DNA from: Streptomyces sp. NBC_01591
GTDB taxonomy: Bacteria; Actinomycetota; Actinomycetes; Streptomycetales; Streptomycetaceae
NCBI RefSeq assembly: GCF_035918155.1
Contig: NZ_CP109327.1
Span: forward strand, 2,914,001-2,978,000
Direction of reading: 5' to 3'
Length of the DNA stretch: 64,000 nt
Shown here: positions 17,583-29,132 of the stretch, piece by piece
How the letters are laid out: the number at the start of each line of letters is the position of its first letter
Numbering within the stretch: the stretch's first letter is position 1
Translations under genes and position numbers: made by a program
Notes under the pieces: model-generated
Database searches by the model: none
What the model saw: only the letters and a program-made list of their open reading frames with translations
What the model was told of the DNA's origin: nothing

Positions 17583-18557
17583 TCAGGACAGGGCGAGCGG
17601 GGCGCCGCCCCGGAGCAGCGATCCGCCCAGGGGCGTCAGCGTGTGCAGGACCGAGCCGCCGTGCCGCAGGGTGTGGATCAGGCCCGCCTCGCGCAGCACG
17701 CAGGCGTGCTGGCTCGCCGAGGCGAGGGACACTCCGGCCCGGAGCGCGAGCTCGCTGGTCGTGCAGCCGTTCCCTATGGCGCTCAGGACCGTCGAGCGGG
17801 TGTTGCCGAGGAGCCGGCCGAGCCAGGGGCCCGGTTCGGCGAAGACCGGGGCGCGGGAGTGGGTGACCGGGTAGACGAGGACCGGCGGGAGCCGCGGGTC
17901 GCGGTAGACGACCGGGGTGACGCGGCAGAAGAAGGACGGCTGGAGCAGCAGTCCCCGCCCGTCCAGATGGATTTCCCGGTCGACGGGGTAGTCCGCCTCC
18001 AGCACGGGGGCCCGCCAGCGGATCATCGGTGGGAGGGAGGCGAGCAGTTCGTGCGCGCCGCCGTCCAGGAGGGCGCGGCCGCGTACGGCGCGGTCGGCCT
18101 CGACGCTGGCCCGGATGTGCGGCCAGTACGGTTCGATGGCGGCGCGGTGGTAGCTGCGCAGCGCGTCGACGAGGCGGCCGAGCGGTTCGGCGCGGCAGTC
18201 CGGGGAGCGGCCCGCGTCGCGGCGTTCGGCGCCGAGCAGGGCGAGTTCGGCCAGGACCCGGCCGGGCGGGGTGTCACACAATGCCTGCATTCCCGCGTCG
18301 ACGCCATACGGTTCGCCGTTTTCCTGAGAAGGCGTCAGGAAATCCGGGAAATAGCCGCGCGGCGGAATCACGGCGGACAGCAGACGTACTTCACCATTCA
18401 ACCGCGGCCGGGTTTCCGTACGCCATTTCCCGAACACCGCGGAACCGCGCCGGTCCCTCAGCCGGTGGAAACTCAGAGCGGTTTCCCACAGCGCGTCCGG
18501 CCGGGTGGCCATCCGCACCTTGGAAAGGTCCACTCCGGACATATGGATACGCAGCAC
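17583..18557 (-). CDS. ArsR-type HTH transcriptional regulator with N-terminal DUF5937-like domain
   Basis: A 324-residue regulator. The C-terminal third contains a winged HTH (TTSELALRAGVSLASASQHACVLREAGL). The larger N-terminal part begins LRIHMSGVDLSKVRMATRPD, the pattern of the Streptomyces regulator family often annotated DUF5937/ArsR. I chose the GTG at 18557 because it gives that conserved start and follows a GGGGG tract; the frame itself opens at 18674. The ligand and targets are unknown. Confidence 0.82.
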   Translation of the reverse strand: MLRIHMSGVDLSKVRMATRPDALWETALSFHRLRDRRGSAVFGKWRTETRPRLNGEVRLLSAVIPPRGYFPDFLTPSQENGEPYGVDAGMQALCDTPPGRVLAELALLGAERRDAGRSPDCRAEPLGRLVDALRSYHRAAIEPYWPHIRASVEADRAVRGRALLDGGAHELLASLPPMIRWRAPVLEADYPVDREIHLDGRGLLLQPSFFCRVTPVVYRDPRLPPVLVYPVTHSRAPVFAEPGPWLGRLLGNTRSTVLSAIGNGCTTSELALRAGVSLASASQHACVLREAGLIHTLRHGGSVLHTLTPLGGSLLRGGAPLALS

Positions 18558-18801
18558 CGGTCCCCCACCTGTTGCACCTGCAATTACCCCCACCCCAGGG
18601 TAGGTGATCCGTAACAGCACGTCACCACGGGGTTTCGGCCAGAGGTGAAACGCCTCGCACCCACCCGCCGTCACCCGAAAAGCTGTACGGCGTCGGGCAC
18701 GATTCCGGCGCCACCGGAAGGGCGAGTGAAGGCCGTGGGGGGTTTTGCTCGCCCGGCGGCGGTGGACGACGGTGCGGCTCCGTGCCCGATGGGGGTAACC
18801 C

Positions 18802-18839
18802 GGGTGCGGCCCATGGATGGGGATCCATGGGCCGCATCC
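18802..18839. repeat. Orphan 17-bp inverted repeat
   Basis: Arms 18802-18818 and 18823-18839 pair over 17 positions with one G-U pair, around a GGGG loop (CCCC on the other strand). It is more than 200 bases from either neighbouring gene and downstream of the better ppdK terminator. It could be a second terminator, the end of a small RNA, or a protein-binding palindrome; CCATGGAT and its complement flank the loop. Confidence 0.6.
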
Positions 18840-18941
18840 CGGTCCGTTCCGGGCACATGTCTTTGCGTATTGAACGAACTTTGCCTAATGCGCGAAGAAA
18901 AGACACAACGTCGAACAACGACTTTCCCCAGAACAAAACGA

Positions 18942-18974
18942 GACGGCGGCACCCCCGCACAGGGTGCCGCCGTC
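18942..18974 (-). terminator. Intrinsic terminator of ppdK
   Basis: A perfect 13-bp stem (18942-18954 with 18962-18974) and a 7-base loop, followed on the minus strand by TCGTTTTGTTCT. This is one of the few terminators in the window with a real T-rich tail. It lies about 90 bases after the ppdK stop. Confidence 0.88.
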
Positions 18975-19065
18975 CTTGGGTGTTCCGGAGTTGCCGTCGA
19001 GCCGGTGAGGGTCGTGCTGGGCCGACGGCGCTCCGGGTCAGGGGGTCAGGGAGTCCGGTAACGGG

Positions 19066-21813
<2,748 letters not shown>

Positions 21814-22448
21814 GGGTCTCGACTCCTCGAGGACGCGGTGGCTGCCCTGACGGCGAGGAACATACCCAGATCGAAGGTGTCTGGGTACGTCCACTTGCGC
21901 GTCATGAGGCCTCAACCACCCGTCCGCCAGCAGATCGAAAGTGACGCGACCTGTAGTCCGATCGGCAGTATTCGTTCACTTCTTGAACACATAAGCACTG
22001 AGGGCTATCAATATCGGCCATTCTGGTGACACTGCGCAACGGAAGCGTCGATCGATCAAAGTGGAGGTCCTTGGCACCCAGTGCCATCATTTGAGAAATG
22101 CAGCCCTCAAAATTGCGCTCATCCGAGCACACCAGCTCTCAGGGTGGCGAGAATCACTCTACGGTCGGCGCTCAGATGTCACCATCCGGACGCCCGATCG
22201 GCGACTGCCCGTCACGCGTTGATCACCGAAGCGCACCCAGGGCGGGGCCGAGTCACCGCCCGATGCCCGTTTCCGACTCGTTCGAGCCGTCCACCGACCG
22301 AACCGCCGCCGAATCCGACTAAATGTGGCGCTCAGATGAGCGAGGCAAAAGAAGAGGCACGCGGTGCCTGTGGCGCCGCGTGCCCGCGAAGGGCCCGGAA
22401 GACCGGGCGAACCCCCTCAGAGCCTGTCGGGTGACCTCCGACCGGCTC
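21814..22448. other. Lower-GC intergenic region between dusB and ppdK
   Basis: About 635 bases with visibly lower GC than its surroundings, mainly 21940-22130. It holds the ppdK 5' region and the dusB terminator. A 74-codon frame (22098-22322, plus strand) has only about 69 percent GC at third positions, well below the genes here, so I do not call it. A 12-base direct repeat, GGCGCTCAGATG, occurs at 22167-22178 and 22327-22338. Confidence 0.5.
22356..22384 (-). terminator. Intrinsic terminator of dusB
   Basis: A 13-bp stem with one G-U pair (22356-22368 with 22372-22384) and a 3-base loop, followed on the minus strand by TCTTCTTTTG. It lies about 65 bases after the dusB stop. Confidence 0.8.
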
Positions 22449-23597
22449 TCAGCCGCCCGAGGTGTCCAGCTCCGCGTCCGCGCTCACGCCCGCGCAGTCG
22501 TACGGGTCCTTCAGCCAGCCGTCCGGCAGCACCACGCGGTTGTTGCCCGAGGTGCGCCCGCGCGGCCCGTCCGCGCCGTCCGGCCACGGCTGGTCCAGGT
22601 CCAGCTCCTGCAACTGCCCGCCCAGCTCCTCCAGCGACGAGGTGATCGCGAGCTTCTTGCGCATCTCCGAGCCGACCGCGAAGCCCTTGAGGTACCAGGC
22701 GACATGCTTGCGGAAGTCGATCACGCCCCGCGTCTCGTCGCCGATCCACTCCCCCAGCAGCGTCGCGTGCCGCAGCATCACGTCGGCGACCTCCCGGAGC
22801 CCCGGTGCCTGCCGCGTCCCCGTGCCCTCGAACGCGCTCACCAGGTCACCGAAGAGCCAGGGGCGGCCCAGGCAGCCGCGGCCCACCACCACGCCGTCAC
22901 AGCCGGTCTCGCGCATCATCCGGCGGGCGTCGTCCGCGCACCAGATGTCGCCGTTGCCCAGGACGGGGATCTCCGGGACGTGCTCCTTGAGGCGGGCGAT
23001 GGCGTCCCAGTCGGCGGTGCCGCCGTAGTGCTGGGCGGCCGTCCTGCCGTGCAGGGCGACAGCCGTGACACCCTCCTCGACCGCGATCCGGCCCGCGTCC
23101 AGGTAGGTCGTGTGGTCGTCGTCGATGCCCTTGCGCATCTTGATGGTGACCGGCAGATCACCCGCGTTGGAGACCGCCTGGTTGAGGATCGCGCGCAGCA
23201 GCGGCCGCTTGTACGGGAGCGCCGAGCCGCCGCCCTTGCGGGTCACCTTGGGGACCGGGCAGCCGAAGTTCAGGTCGATGTGGTCGGCGAGGTTCTCGTC
23301 GACGATCATCCGGACGGCCTTGCCGACGGTGACCGGGTCCACTCCGTAGAGCTGGATCGAGCGCGGGGTCTCGCTCGCGTCGAAGTGGATCAGCTGCATG
23401 GTCTTCTCGTTGCGCTCGACCAGCGCCCGCGTGGTGATCATCTCGCTGACGAACAGCCCCTTGCCGCCGGAGAACTCCCGGCACAGGGTGCGGAACGGGG
23501 CGTTGGTGATGCCGGCCATGGGGGCGAGCACCACCGGCGGCTGCACCGTGTGCGGGCCGATCCGGAGCAGCGGGAGCGAGGGGGCGAGCGTGGTCAT
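22449..23597 (-). CDS. dusB: tRNA-dihydrouridine synthase
   Basis: A 382-residue Dus flavoenzyme that reduces uridine to dihydrouridine in the tRNA D-loop using FMN and NADPH. The FMN-binding TIM barrel starts PPVVLAPMAGITNAPFRTLC. The catalytic Cys is C113 in NFGCPVPKVTRKGGGSAL, and HGRTAAQHYGGTADW and VLGNGDIW are further family blocks. The GC(S/P)PVPK pattern is of the DusB type. It starts 70 bases from the divergent MFS gene and has its own terminator. Confidence 0.95.
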   Translation of the reverse strand: MTTLAPSLPLLRIGPHTVQPPVVLAPMAGITNAPFRTLCREFSGGKGLFVSEMITTRALVERNEKTMQLIHFDASETPRSIQLYGVDPVTVGKAVRMIVDENLADHIDLNFGCPVPKVTRKGGGSALPYKRPLLRAILNQAVSNAGDLPVTIKMRKGIDDDHTTYLDAGRIAVEEGVTAVALHGRTAAQHYGGTADWDAIARLKEHVPEIPVLGNGDIWCADDARRMMRETGCDGVVVGRGCLGRPWLFGDLVSAFEGTGTRQAPGLREVADVMLRHATLLGEWIGDETRGVIDFRKHVAWYLKGFAVGSEMRKKLAITSSLEELGGQLQELDLDQPWPDGADGPRGRTSGNNRVVLPDGWLKDPYDCAGVSADAELDTSGG

Positions 23598-23667
23598 TGC
23601 TCCATTGTCGCGTACGGAGCGGGGCTCTCCGGCGGCGGAGTTCGTTAGTTAACCGTACTATCCATGT

Positions 23668-25152
23668 ATGCCCGAGCTCAGTCACCGCCGACGGCAGTTG
23701 GTGCTGGCGATCTGCTGCATGAGTCTGCTGATCGTCAGTCTCGACAACACCGTGCTCAACGTCGCCCTGCCATCCATGCAGAAGGAGCTGCACGCCACCG
23801 TCGCGGGCATGCAGTGGACGATCGACGCCTACACCCTCGTCCTGGCCTCGCTGCTGATGCTCGCGGGCTCCACCGCCGACCGGATCGGGCGCCGCAAGGT
23901 CTTCAAGATCGGGCTCGTCCTCTTCACCCTCGGTTCGCTGCTCTGCTCCGTGGCGCCGAACCTGGAGTCGCTGGTGGCGTTCCGGATGGTGCAGGCGGTG
24001 GGCGGATCGATGCTCAACCCCGTCGCGATGTCGATCATCACCAACACCTTCACCGACCCGCGCGAGCGGGCCCGTGCCATCGGGGTGTGGGGCGGTGTCG
24101 TCGGCATCTCCATGGCCGCGGGCCCGGTGGTCGGCGGTCTGCTGGTGGACTCGGTCGGCTGGCGGTCGATCTTCTGGATCAATCTGCCGGTCGGCCTCGC
24201 CGCGCTCCTGCTCACCTGGCGCTACGTCCCCGAGTCCCGCGCCCCGAAGCCGCGCCGACCCGACCCGGTGGGGCAGCTGCTGGTGATCGGGCTGCTCGGT
24301 TCGCTGACGTACGCGATCATCGAGGCGCCCTCGGTGGGCTGGACCTCGCCGCGGATCCTGGTGTTCACCGTGCTCGCCGTCTGCTCGCTGGCCGGCCTGC
24401 TGCTGTACGAGCGCCGACGTGCCGAGCCCCTCATCGATCTGCGGTTCTTCCGCAGCGCCCCGTTCAGCGGTGCCACGGTCATCGCGGTCTGCGCCTTCGC
24501 CGCACTGAGCGGGTTCCTCTTCCTCAACACCCTGTATCTGCAGAACGTGCGCGGGCTGAGTGCGCTGCACGCCGGTCTGTACATGCTGCCGATGGCGGCC
24601 CTGACCTTTGTCAGCGCACCGCTGTCCGGGCGGCTCGTCGGCAACCGCGGGCCGCGGCTTTCGCTGCTCGTGGCGGGCGTGGCCATGACGGCGTGCGGGC
24701 TGCTGTTCGCCGCGTTCGACGCGGAGACGGACGACGTCCTGATGTTCACCGGCTTCGTGCTCTTCGGCCTCGGCTTCGGCATGGTGAACGCGCCGATCAC
24801 CAACACGGCCGTCTCCGGGATGCCGCGCTCACAGGCCGGGGTGGCGGCCGCGGTGGCCTCGACCAGCCGTCAGATCGGCGGGACGCTCGGGGTCGCCGTG
24901 ATCGGTGCGGTGCTGGCGGCGGGCGTGGCCGGGGCCGGGGCGCCGCGCAGTGCCGGGTACGCGGCGGCCTTCGTGGACGCGAGCAAGCCCGCCTGGTGGA
25001 TCATCGGCGGGTGCGGGCTGTGCGTCCTGCTGGTGGGGGCGCTGACGAGCGGGCGCTGGGCGCGGGAGACGGCACGCCGGACCGCCCAGCGGCTGGAGAG
25101 GCAGGCGGATGCCCCGGCCGGGGATCAGACGTCGGCGAGCTCCAAGGTCTGA
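23668..25152 (+). CDS. DHA2-family MFS drug efflux transporter
   Basis: A 494-residue, 14-helix MFS transporter of the EmrB/QacA type. Motif A (GSTADRIGRRKVFKIGL) lies near residue 73, motif C (GVVGISMAAGPVVGGLLVD) near 145, and the start LDNTVLNVALPSMQ is diagnostic for DHA2. It probably exports toxic or antibiotic molecules by proton antiport. The intergenic region with dusB contains GTTAGTTAACCGTACTAT just before the ATG. There is no TetR or MarR gene beside it, so its control is unclear. No Shine-Dalgarno is obvious. Confidence 0.93.
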   Translation: MPELSHRRRQLVLAICCMSLLIVSLDNTVLNVALPSMQKELHATVAGMQWTIDAYTLVLASLLMLAGSTADRIGRRKVFKIGLVLFTLGSLLCSVAPNLESLVAFRMVQAVGGSMLNPVAMSIITNTFTDPRERARAIGVWGGVVGISMAAGPVVGGLLVDSVGWRSIFWINLPVGLAALLLTWRYVPESRAPKPRRPDPVGQLLVIGLLGSLTYAIIEAPSVGWTSPRILVFTVLAVCSLAGLLLYERRRAEPLIDLRFFRSAPFSGATVIAVCAFAALSGFLFLNTLYLQNVRGLSALHAGLYMLPMAALTFVSAPLSGRLVGNRGPRLSLLVAGVAMTACGLLFAAFDAETDDVLMFTGFVLFGLGFGMVNAPITNTAVSGMPRSQAGVAAAVASTSRQIGGTLGVAVIGAVLAAGVAGAGAPRSAGYAAAFVDASKPAWWIIGGCGLCVLLVGALTSGRWARETARRTAQRLERQADAPAGDQTSASSKV

Positions 25153-25214
25153 CCCCAGGGCCTGAAGAGGTGGCCGCGTTCGCCGCGGTCGAGCAGCAGG
25201 GTGCGGACATGGGC

Positions 25215-25254
25215 GTGGGCCCGGATCACGACATACGAAATGATCCGGGCCCAC
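25215..25254. terminator. Bidirectional terminator hairpin
   Basis: A perfect 14-bp inverted repeat (25215-25228 with 25241-25254) with a 12-base loop, placed between the convergent MFS gene and the small DUF6243-like gene. Confidence 0.8.
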
Positions 25255-25278
25255 GGTCGTGCGGGTGGCGAGGGGGCG

Positions 25279-25518
25279 TCAGCTCTGCGCCGGGGCGTCC
25301 TGCTCGGGCGCGTCCGGCTGCGCGGCGTCGTCCGAGGAGGACTCCGACGCGGTACCCGACTGCGCACGCTCGCGCATCTTGCGCAGCAGCTCCTGCTTCT
25401 GGTCGGCCGCCGTCTTGCGGTCGGCGTCGCGCGCAGGGCCGGCGCCCTGCTGCTCGGCGCGGGACAGCTTCTTGCGCTGTCCGCCCACACCGAGCAGGTT
25501 ATTACGGCTCTTGGCCAT
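25279..25518 (-). CDS. Small DUF6243-like basic/acidic protein
   Basis: A 79-residue protein with a basic N-terminal half (NNLLGVGGQRKKLSRAEQQG, then AADQKQELLRKMRER) and an acidic Ser/Asp/Pro-rich tail. The N-terminal pattern matches the small Streptomyces family I know as DUF6243, whose function is unknown. It has no membrane segment or signal peptide. The ATG is preceded by GGGAGAAC about 9 bases upstream. It lies downstream of glyS on the same strand, with a terminator between. Confidence 0.75.
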   Translation of the reverse strand: MAKSRNNLLGVGGQRKKLSRAEQQGAGPARDADRKTAADQKQELLRKMRERAQSGTASESSSDDAAQPDAPEQDAPAQS

Positions 25519-25711
25519 GGCGTTCTCCCGTTCGTAGTGCGAAGTGAGGTCTGAAGCGACCTGGAATCGGTCCGGCGGGCGGCGGGTGGTCGGACCCGCC
25601 GCGCTCTCACTCGTAGATCTGGAAGAACGAATACATGCCGGAACCGTACCCCGCCCCGGTCGGGCCCCGCACCCGGTTTTCGGCCGACCGGACGCCGGTG
25701 CCGCGGTACGA

Positions 25712-25747
25712 CGAAGCCCCGGCCCCCGCGCGGGGACCGGGGCTTCG
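25712..25747 (-). terminator. Terminator hairpin after glyS
   Basis: An 11-bp stem (25712-25722 with 25737-25747) whose interior can extend with a C/G run. It lies 18 bases after the glyS stop on the minus strand. Confidence 0.75.
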
Positions 25748-25764
25748 CCCGCGGACTCGATGGG

Positions 25765-27147
25765 TCAGCAGCCGAGCAGGCGGGCGCCGAGGTAGGCCTG
25801 GATCTGGTCCAGGGAGACGCGCTCCTGCTTCATGGTGTCGCGCTCGCGCACGGTCACCGCGTTGTCGTCGAGGGTGTCGAAGTCGACGGTGACGCAGAAC
25901 GGCGTACCGATCTCGTCCTGACGGCGGTAGCGGCGGCCGATGGCGCCCGCGTCGTCGAACTCGATGTTCCAGTTCTTCCGCAGGTCGGTCGCGAGGCCCT
26001 TGGCCTTCGGCGACAGCTGCGGGTTGCGGGACAGCGGCAGGACGGCGACCTTGACCGGCGCGAGGCGCGGGTCGAGACGCATCACGGTGCGCTTCTCCAT
26101 GACGCCCTTGGCGTTGGGCGCCTCGTCCTCGATGTAGGCGTCGAGGAGGAAGGCGAGCATCGCGCGGCCGACACCGGCCGCCGGCTCGATGACGTACGGA
26201 GTCCAGCGCTCGCCGGCCTCCTGGTCGAAGAAGGTCAGGTCCGTGCCCGAGGCCTTGGAGTGGGCCTTGAGGTCGTAGTCCGTGCGGTTGGCGACGCCCT
26301 CCAGCTCGCCCCACTCGCTGCCGCCGAAGCGGAAGCGGTACTCGATGTCGGCGGTGCGCTTGGAGTAGTGGGAGAGCTTCTCCGCCGGGTGGTCGTACCA
26401 GCGCATGTTCTCCTCGCGCATGCCGAGGTCCGTGTACCAGTTCCAGCGCTGGTCCATCCAGTACTGCTGCCACTCCTCGTCCTCGCCCGGCTTGACGAAG
26501 AACTCCATCTCCATCTGCTCGAACTCACGGGTGCGGAAGATGAAGTTGCCCGGAGTGATCTCGTTCCGGAAGGACTTGCCCATCTGGGCGATACCGAACG
26601 GCGGCTTCTTGCGCGAAGTCTGCTGCACCTGGCCGAAGTTGGTGAAGATGCCCTGGGCGGTCTCGGGACGCAGGTAGGCGACCGAGCCGGAGTCCTGGGT
26701 CGGGCCGAGGTGAGTGGAGAGCAGACCCGAGAACTGCTTGGGCTCGGTGAAGGTGCCCTTGTTGCCGCAGTTGGGGCAGTTGAGCTCGGTCAGGCCGTTC
26801 GCGGGCGCGTGGCCGTGCTTCTCCTCGTATGCCTCCTCCAGGTGGTCGGCGCGGAAGCGCTTGTGACAGGAGGTGCACTCGGTCAGCGGGTCGGTGAACG
26901 TGGCGACGTGGCCGGAGGCCACCCAGACCTCGGGGGCAAGGATGACCGACGAGTCGAGACCGACCACGTCCTCGCGCGAGGTGACCATGTAGCGCCACCA
27001 CTGGCGCTTGAGGTTCTCCTTCATCTCGACGCCCAGCGGCCCGTAGTCCCAGGCGGCGCGCTGGCCGCCGTAGATCTCACTGCACGGGTAGACGAAGCCA
27101 CGGCGCTTGCTCAGGCTGACGATGGAGTCGATCTTGTCGGCGGCCAC
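25765..27147 (-). CDS. glyS: Glycyl-tRNA synthetase (alpha2 type)
   Basis: A 460-residue class II synthetase that charges tRNA-Gly. It is the single-chain, dimeric form found in actinobacteria. Family blocks include [20 protein letters not shown], motif 2 ([10 protein letters not shown]...[14 protein letters not shown]), a CxxC pair (CTSCHKRF and CPNCGNKG) for zinc, and motif 3 near [14 protein letters not shown]. The start is GTG (VAADKID). It lies beside the zinc-uptake genes; a zinc-containing synthetase there may be coincidence. It is divergent from znuA. Confidence 0.97.
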   Translation of the reverse strand: MAADKIDSIVSLSKRRGFVYPCSEIYGGQRAAWDYGPLGVEMKENLKRQWWRYMVTSREDVVGLDSSVILAPEVWVASGHVATFTDPLTECTSCHKRFRADHLEEAYEEKHGHAPANGLTELNCPNCGNKGTFTEPKQFSGLLSTHLGPTQDSGSVAYLRPETAQGIFTNFGQVQQTSRKKPPFGIAQMGKSFRNEITPGNFIFRTREFEQMEMEFFVKPGEDEEWQQYWMDQRWNWYTDLGMREENMRWYDHPAEKLSHYSKRTADIEYRFRFGGSEWGELEGVANRTDYDLKAHSKASGTDLTFFDQEAGERWTPYVIEPAAGVGRAMLAFLLDAYIEDEAPNAKGVMEKRTVMRLDPRLAPVKVAVLPLSRNPQLSPKAKGLATDLRKNWNIEFDDAGAIGRRYRRQDEIGTPFCVTVDFDTLDDNAVTVRERDTMKQERVSLDQIQAYLGARLLGC

Positions 27148-27318
27148 GGTGCTCTCTTCATTACGACGAAATTGGACAGGGGTGGCGCGAAGCGCCTATG
27201 TGGGGGGTGGTGGTGGTCGGGAGACGGGCGGGCGAATGCTTCAGATTACCGGCGGGCACGGCCCTTCGATCAAATCGGTATCGGCATGGTCGGCCGCGAA
27301 GTCATCTCATAAGCCTTG

Positions 27319-27356
27319 TTGACAATCGTTTCCAGTTTTGTTGAAAATGACTGTCA
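27319..27356 (+). promoter_or_regulatory. znuA promoter with two Zur-like boxes
   Basis: TTGACA at 27319-27324 can serve as a -35, with a weak -10 about 17 bases downstream. TGAAAATGACTGTCA (27342-27356) is a close match to the Zur box consensus I know for Streptomyces, TGAAAATGATTTTCA. A second, weaker copy, TGACAATCGTTTCCA (27320-27334), matches that consensus at 11 of 15 positions and lies exactly 22 bases upstream. Zur with zinc would cover both the -35 and the start region. The znuA ATG begins at the last base of the downstream box, so the transcript may be leaderless. Confidence 0.8.
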
Positions 27357-28309
27357 TGAACGTCAGCCGCCTCATACCCACCGCCACCGTCGCCGGAGCA
27401 GTCGTCCTCGGCCTCACCGCCCTCACCGCCTGTTCCTCCTCGGACGCCGCGGACCACAAGAACGGCGACAAGCTGGACGTGGTGGCCTCGTTCTATCCGA
27501 TGCAGTTCCTGGCCGAGCAGATTGGCGGGGAGCACGTCTCCGTCACCACGCTGACCAAGCCGGGCGTCGAGCCGCACGACCTGGAGCTCAGCCCGCGGCA
27601 GATAGGCGGGCTCGCCGACGCCGACTACATCCTGTACCTCGAGGGCATCCAGCCCGCCGTGGACGACGCCGTCGAGCAGTCCGGGTCGAAGGACGCCGTC
27701 GACGCCTCGAAGCTCACCACGCTGGAGGACCACGGCACCGAGACCGGCGGCGACGAGCACGGCCACGAGCACCACGGCGACGAGGCCGGAGCCGACCCCC
27801 ACATCTGGCTGGACCCGGTGAAGTACGCCGAGGTCGCCAAGGGCGTGGGCGCGTCCCTGGAGAAGACCGACCCCGACCACGCCGCGGACTACCGGAAGAA
27901 CACGGACGCGCTGGTCACCAAGCTCGACGGCCTGAACACGGCTTACGTGAACGGTCTCAAGAACACCTCCACCAAGACCTTCATCACCACCCACTCCGCC
28001 TTCGGGTACCTCGCCGAGCGCTACGGCCTCACCCAGGAGGGCATCGCCGGCATCGACCCCGAGGCCGAGCCCAGCCCCGCCCGGATCAACGAGATCCACA
28101 CCATCGCGGAGAAGGACAAGGCCACCACCGTATTCTTCGAGACGCTCGCCAGCGACAAGACCGCGAAGACCCTCGCCAAGGACACCGGCCTGAAGACCGA
28201 CGTCCTGGACCCGCTCGAAGGAATCACGGACAAGTCCAAGGGCGCTGACTACATCGAGGTCATGCAGTCCAACCTCGCCGCCCTGCAGAAGGCGCTCGGC
28301 GCGAAGTGA
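27356..28309 (+). CDS. znuA: Zinc ABC transporter substrate-binding lipoprotein
   Basis: A 317-residue cluster A-I metal-binding protein. The lipobox is LTAC with C26 as the lipidated residue, so it is tethered outside the membrane. The His-rich loop DEHGHEHHGDEAGADPH and the downstream HIWLDPVKYAEVAKG are typical of zinc binders, as is THSAFGYLAERYGL. The frame can start at TTG 27338 or ATG 27347. ATG 27356 gives the cleanest lipoprotein signal and follows the Zur box. It is first in an operon with znuC, znuB and zur. Confidence 0.93.
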   Translation: MNVSRLIPTATVAGAVVLGLTALTACSSSDAADHKNGDKLDVVASFYPMQFLAEQIGGEHVSVTTLTKPGVEPHDLELSPRQIGGLADADYILYLEGIQPAVDDAVEQSGSKDAVDASKLTTLEDHGTETGGDEHGHEHHGDEAGADPHIWLDPVKYAEVAKGVGASLEKTDPDHAADYRKNTDALVTKLDGLNTAYVNGLKNTSTKTFITTHSAFGYLAERYGLTQEGIAGIDPEAEPSPARINEIHTIAEKDKATTVFFETLASDKTAKTLAKDTGLKTDVLDPLEGITDKSKGADYIEVMQSNLAALQKALGAK

Positions 28310-28347
28310 CCCCCGTAACACCCGCCACAGCAGCATCGGAGGCGCAC

Positions 28348-29130
28348 ATGCCCGAGACCGGGAGCACCACGACCGACCCCGTGATAGCCCTGCGGGGCGC
28401 CACGGCCACGCTCGGTGCGCGTCCGGTGCTGCGGGGCATCGACCTGACCGTCCACCGCGGCGAGGTCGCCGCCCTGCTCGGCGCCAACGGCTCGGGCAAG
28501 TCGACCGCCGTACGCTCCGTCATCGGCCAGGTCCCGCTCACCGGCGGCTCCGTCGAACTGTTCGGCACCCCGCTGCGCCGCTTCCGCTCCTGGGCGCGGA
28601 TCGGTTACGTACCCCAGCGCACCACGGCGGCCGGCGGCGTCCCCGCCACGATCCGTGAGGTCGTCACCTCCGGGCGGCTGTCCCGCACGAAGCTGGGCCT
28701 GCTCCGCAAGGCCGACCGGGCCGCCGTCGACCGGGCCATCGAGCTCGTCGGCCTCGCCGACCGGGCCAAGGACTCGGTGGGCGCGCTCTCCGGCGGGCAG
28801 CACCAGCGGGTGCTGATCGCCCGCGCGCTGGCCGCCGAACCCGAGCTGCTGATCATGGACGAGCCGATGGCCGGCGTCGACCTGGCCAGCCAGGAGATCC
28901 TCGCCGCGACCCTGCGCGAGCAGGTCGCGGCCGGCGCCACGGTACTGCTCGTACTGCACGAGCTCGGCCCGCTGGAGCCGCTGATCGACCGCGCGATCGT
29001 GCTGCGCGACGGCTGCGTGATGCACGACGGGCCGCCGCCGAAGGCGCTGGGCCAGCACGCCCTGCCCGGACACGACCATGTACACCCCCACGCGGCCTCC
29101 GAGCCCGTCCGTACGGGACTGCTGAGCTGA
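28348..29130 (+). CDS. znuC: Zinc ABC transporter ATP-binding protein
   Basis: A 260-residue ABC ATPase that powers zinc import. Walker A is GANGSGKST, the signature is LSGGQHQRVLIARAL, and Walker B is LLIMDEPMAGVD, with a His-rich C-terminus (HDHVHPHA) common in ZnuC. A GTG at 28306 would overlap the znuA stop, but the ATG at 28348 has GGAGG 6 bases upstream and is the better start. It is followed after two bases by znuB. Confidence 0.93.
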   Translation: MPETGSTTTDPVIALRGATATLGARPVLRGIDLTVHRGEVAALLGANGSGKSTAVRSVIGQVPLTGGSVELFGTPLRRFRSWARIGYVPQRTTAAGGVPATIREVVTSGRLSRTKLGLLRKADRAAVDRAIELVGLADRAKDSVGALSGGQHQRVLIARALAAEPELLIMDEPMAGVDLASQEILAATLREQVAAGATVLLVLHELGPLEPLIDRAIVLRDGCVMHDGPPPKALGQHALPGHDHVHPHAASEPVRTGLLS

Positions 29131-29132
29131 CC

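Larger units (their letters stand above)
18558..19065. other. Intergenic region with ppdK terminator and an orphan hairpin
   Basis: About 500 bases between the ppdK 3' end and the ArsR-type regulator. It contains the strong ppdK terminator (18942-18974) and a large second hairpin (18802-18839), with a relatively AT-rich stretch between them (18850-18940). The short overlapping frames here lack codon bias, and I do not accept any as a gene. A small RNA is possible. Confidence 0.55.

Noticed and set aside
18558..19061. Possible small genes on both strands around the orphan hairpin
   Set aside because: Overlapping frames without codon bias or homology that I can recognise.
22098..22322. A 74-codon frame in the ppdK/dusB gap
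   Set aside because: Only about 69 percent GC at third positions, with no domain or good Shine-Dalgarno.
25125..25229. A 34-codon minus-strand frame with good GC3 antisense to the MFS 3' end
   Set aside because: It starts inside the terminator hairpin, overlaps the MFS coding region and has no Shine-Dalgarno. The bias may come from the opposite coding strand.
25607..25636. Tiny frame MYSFFQIYE before glyS
   Set aside because: Nine residues with no regulatory structure; it probably has no meaning.
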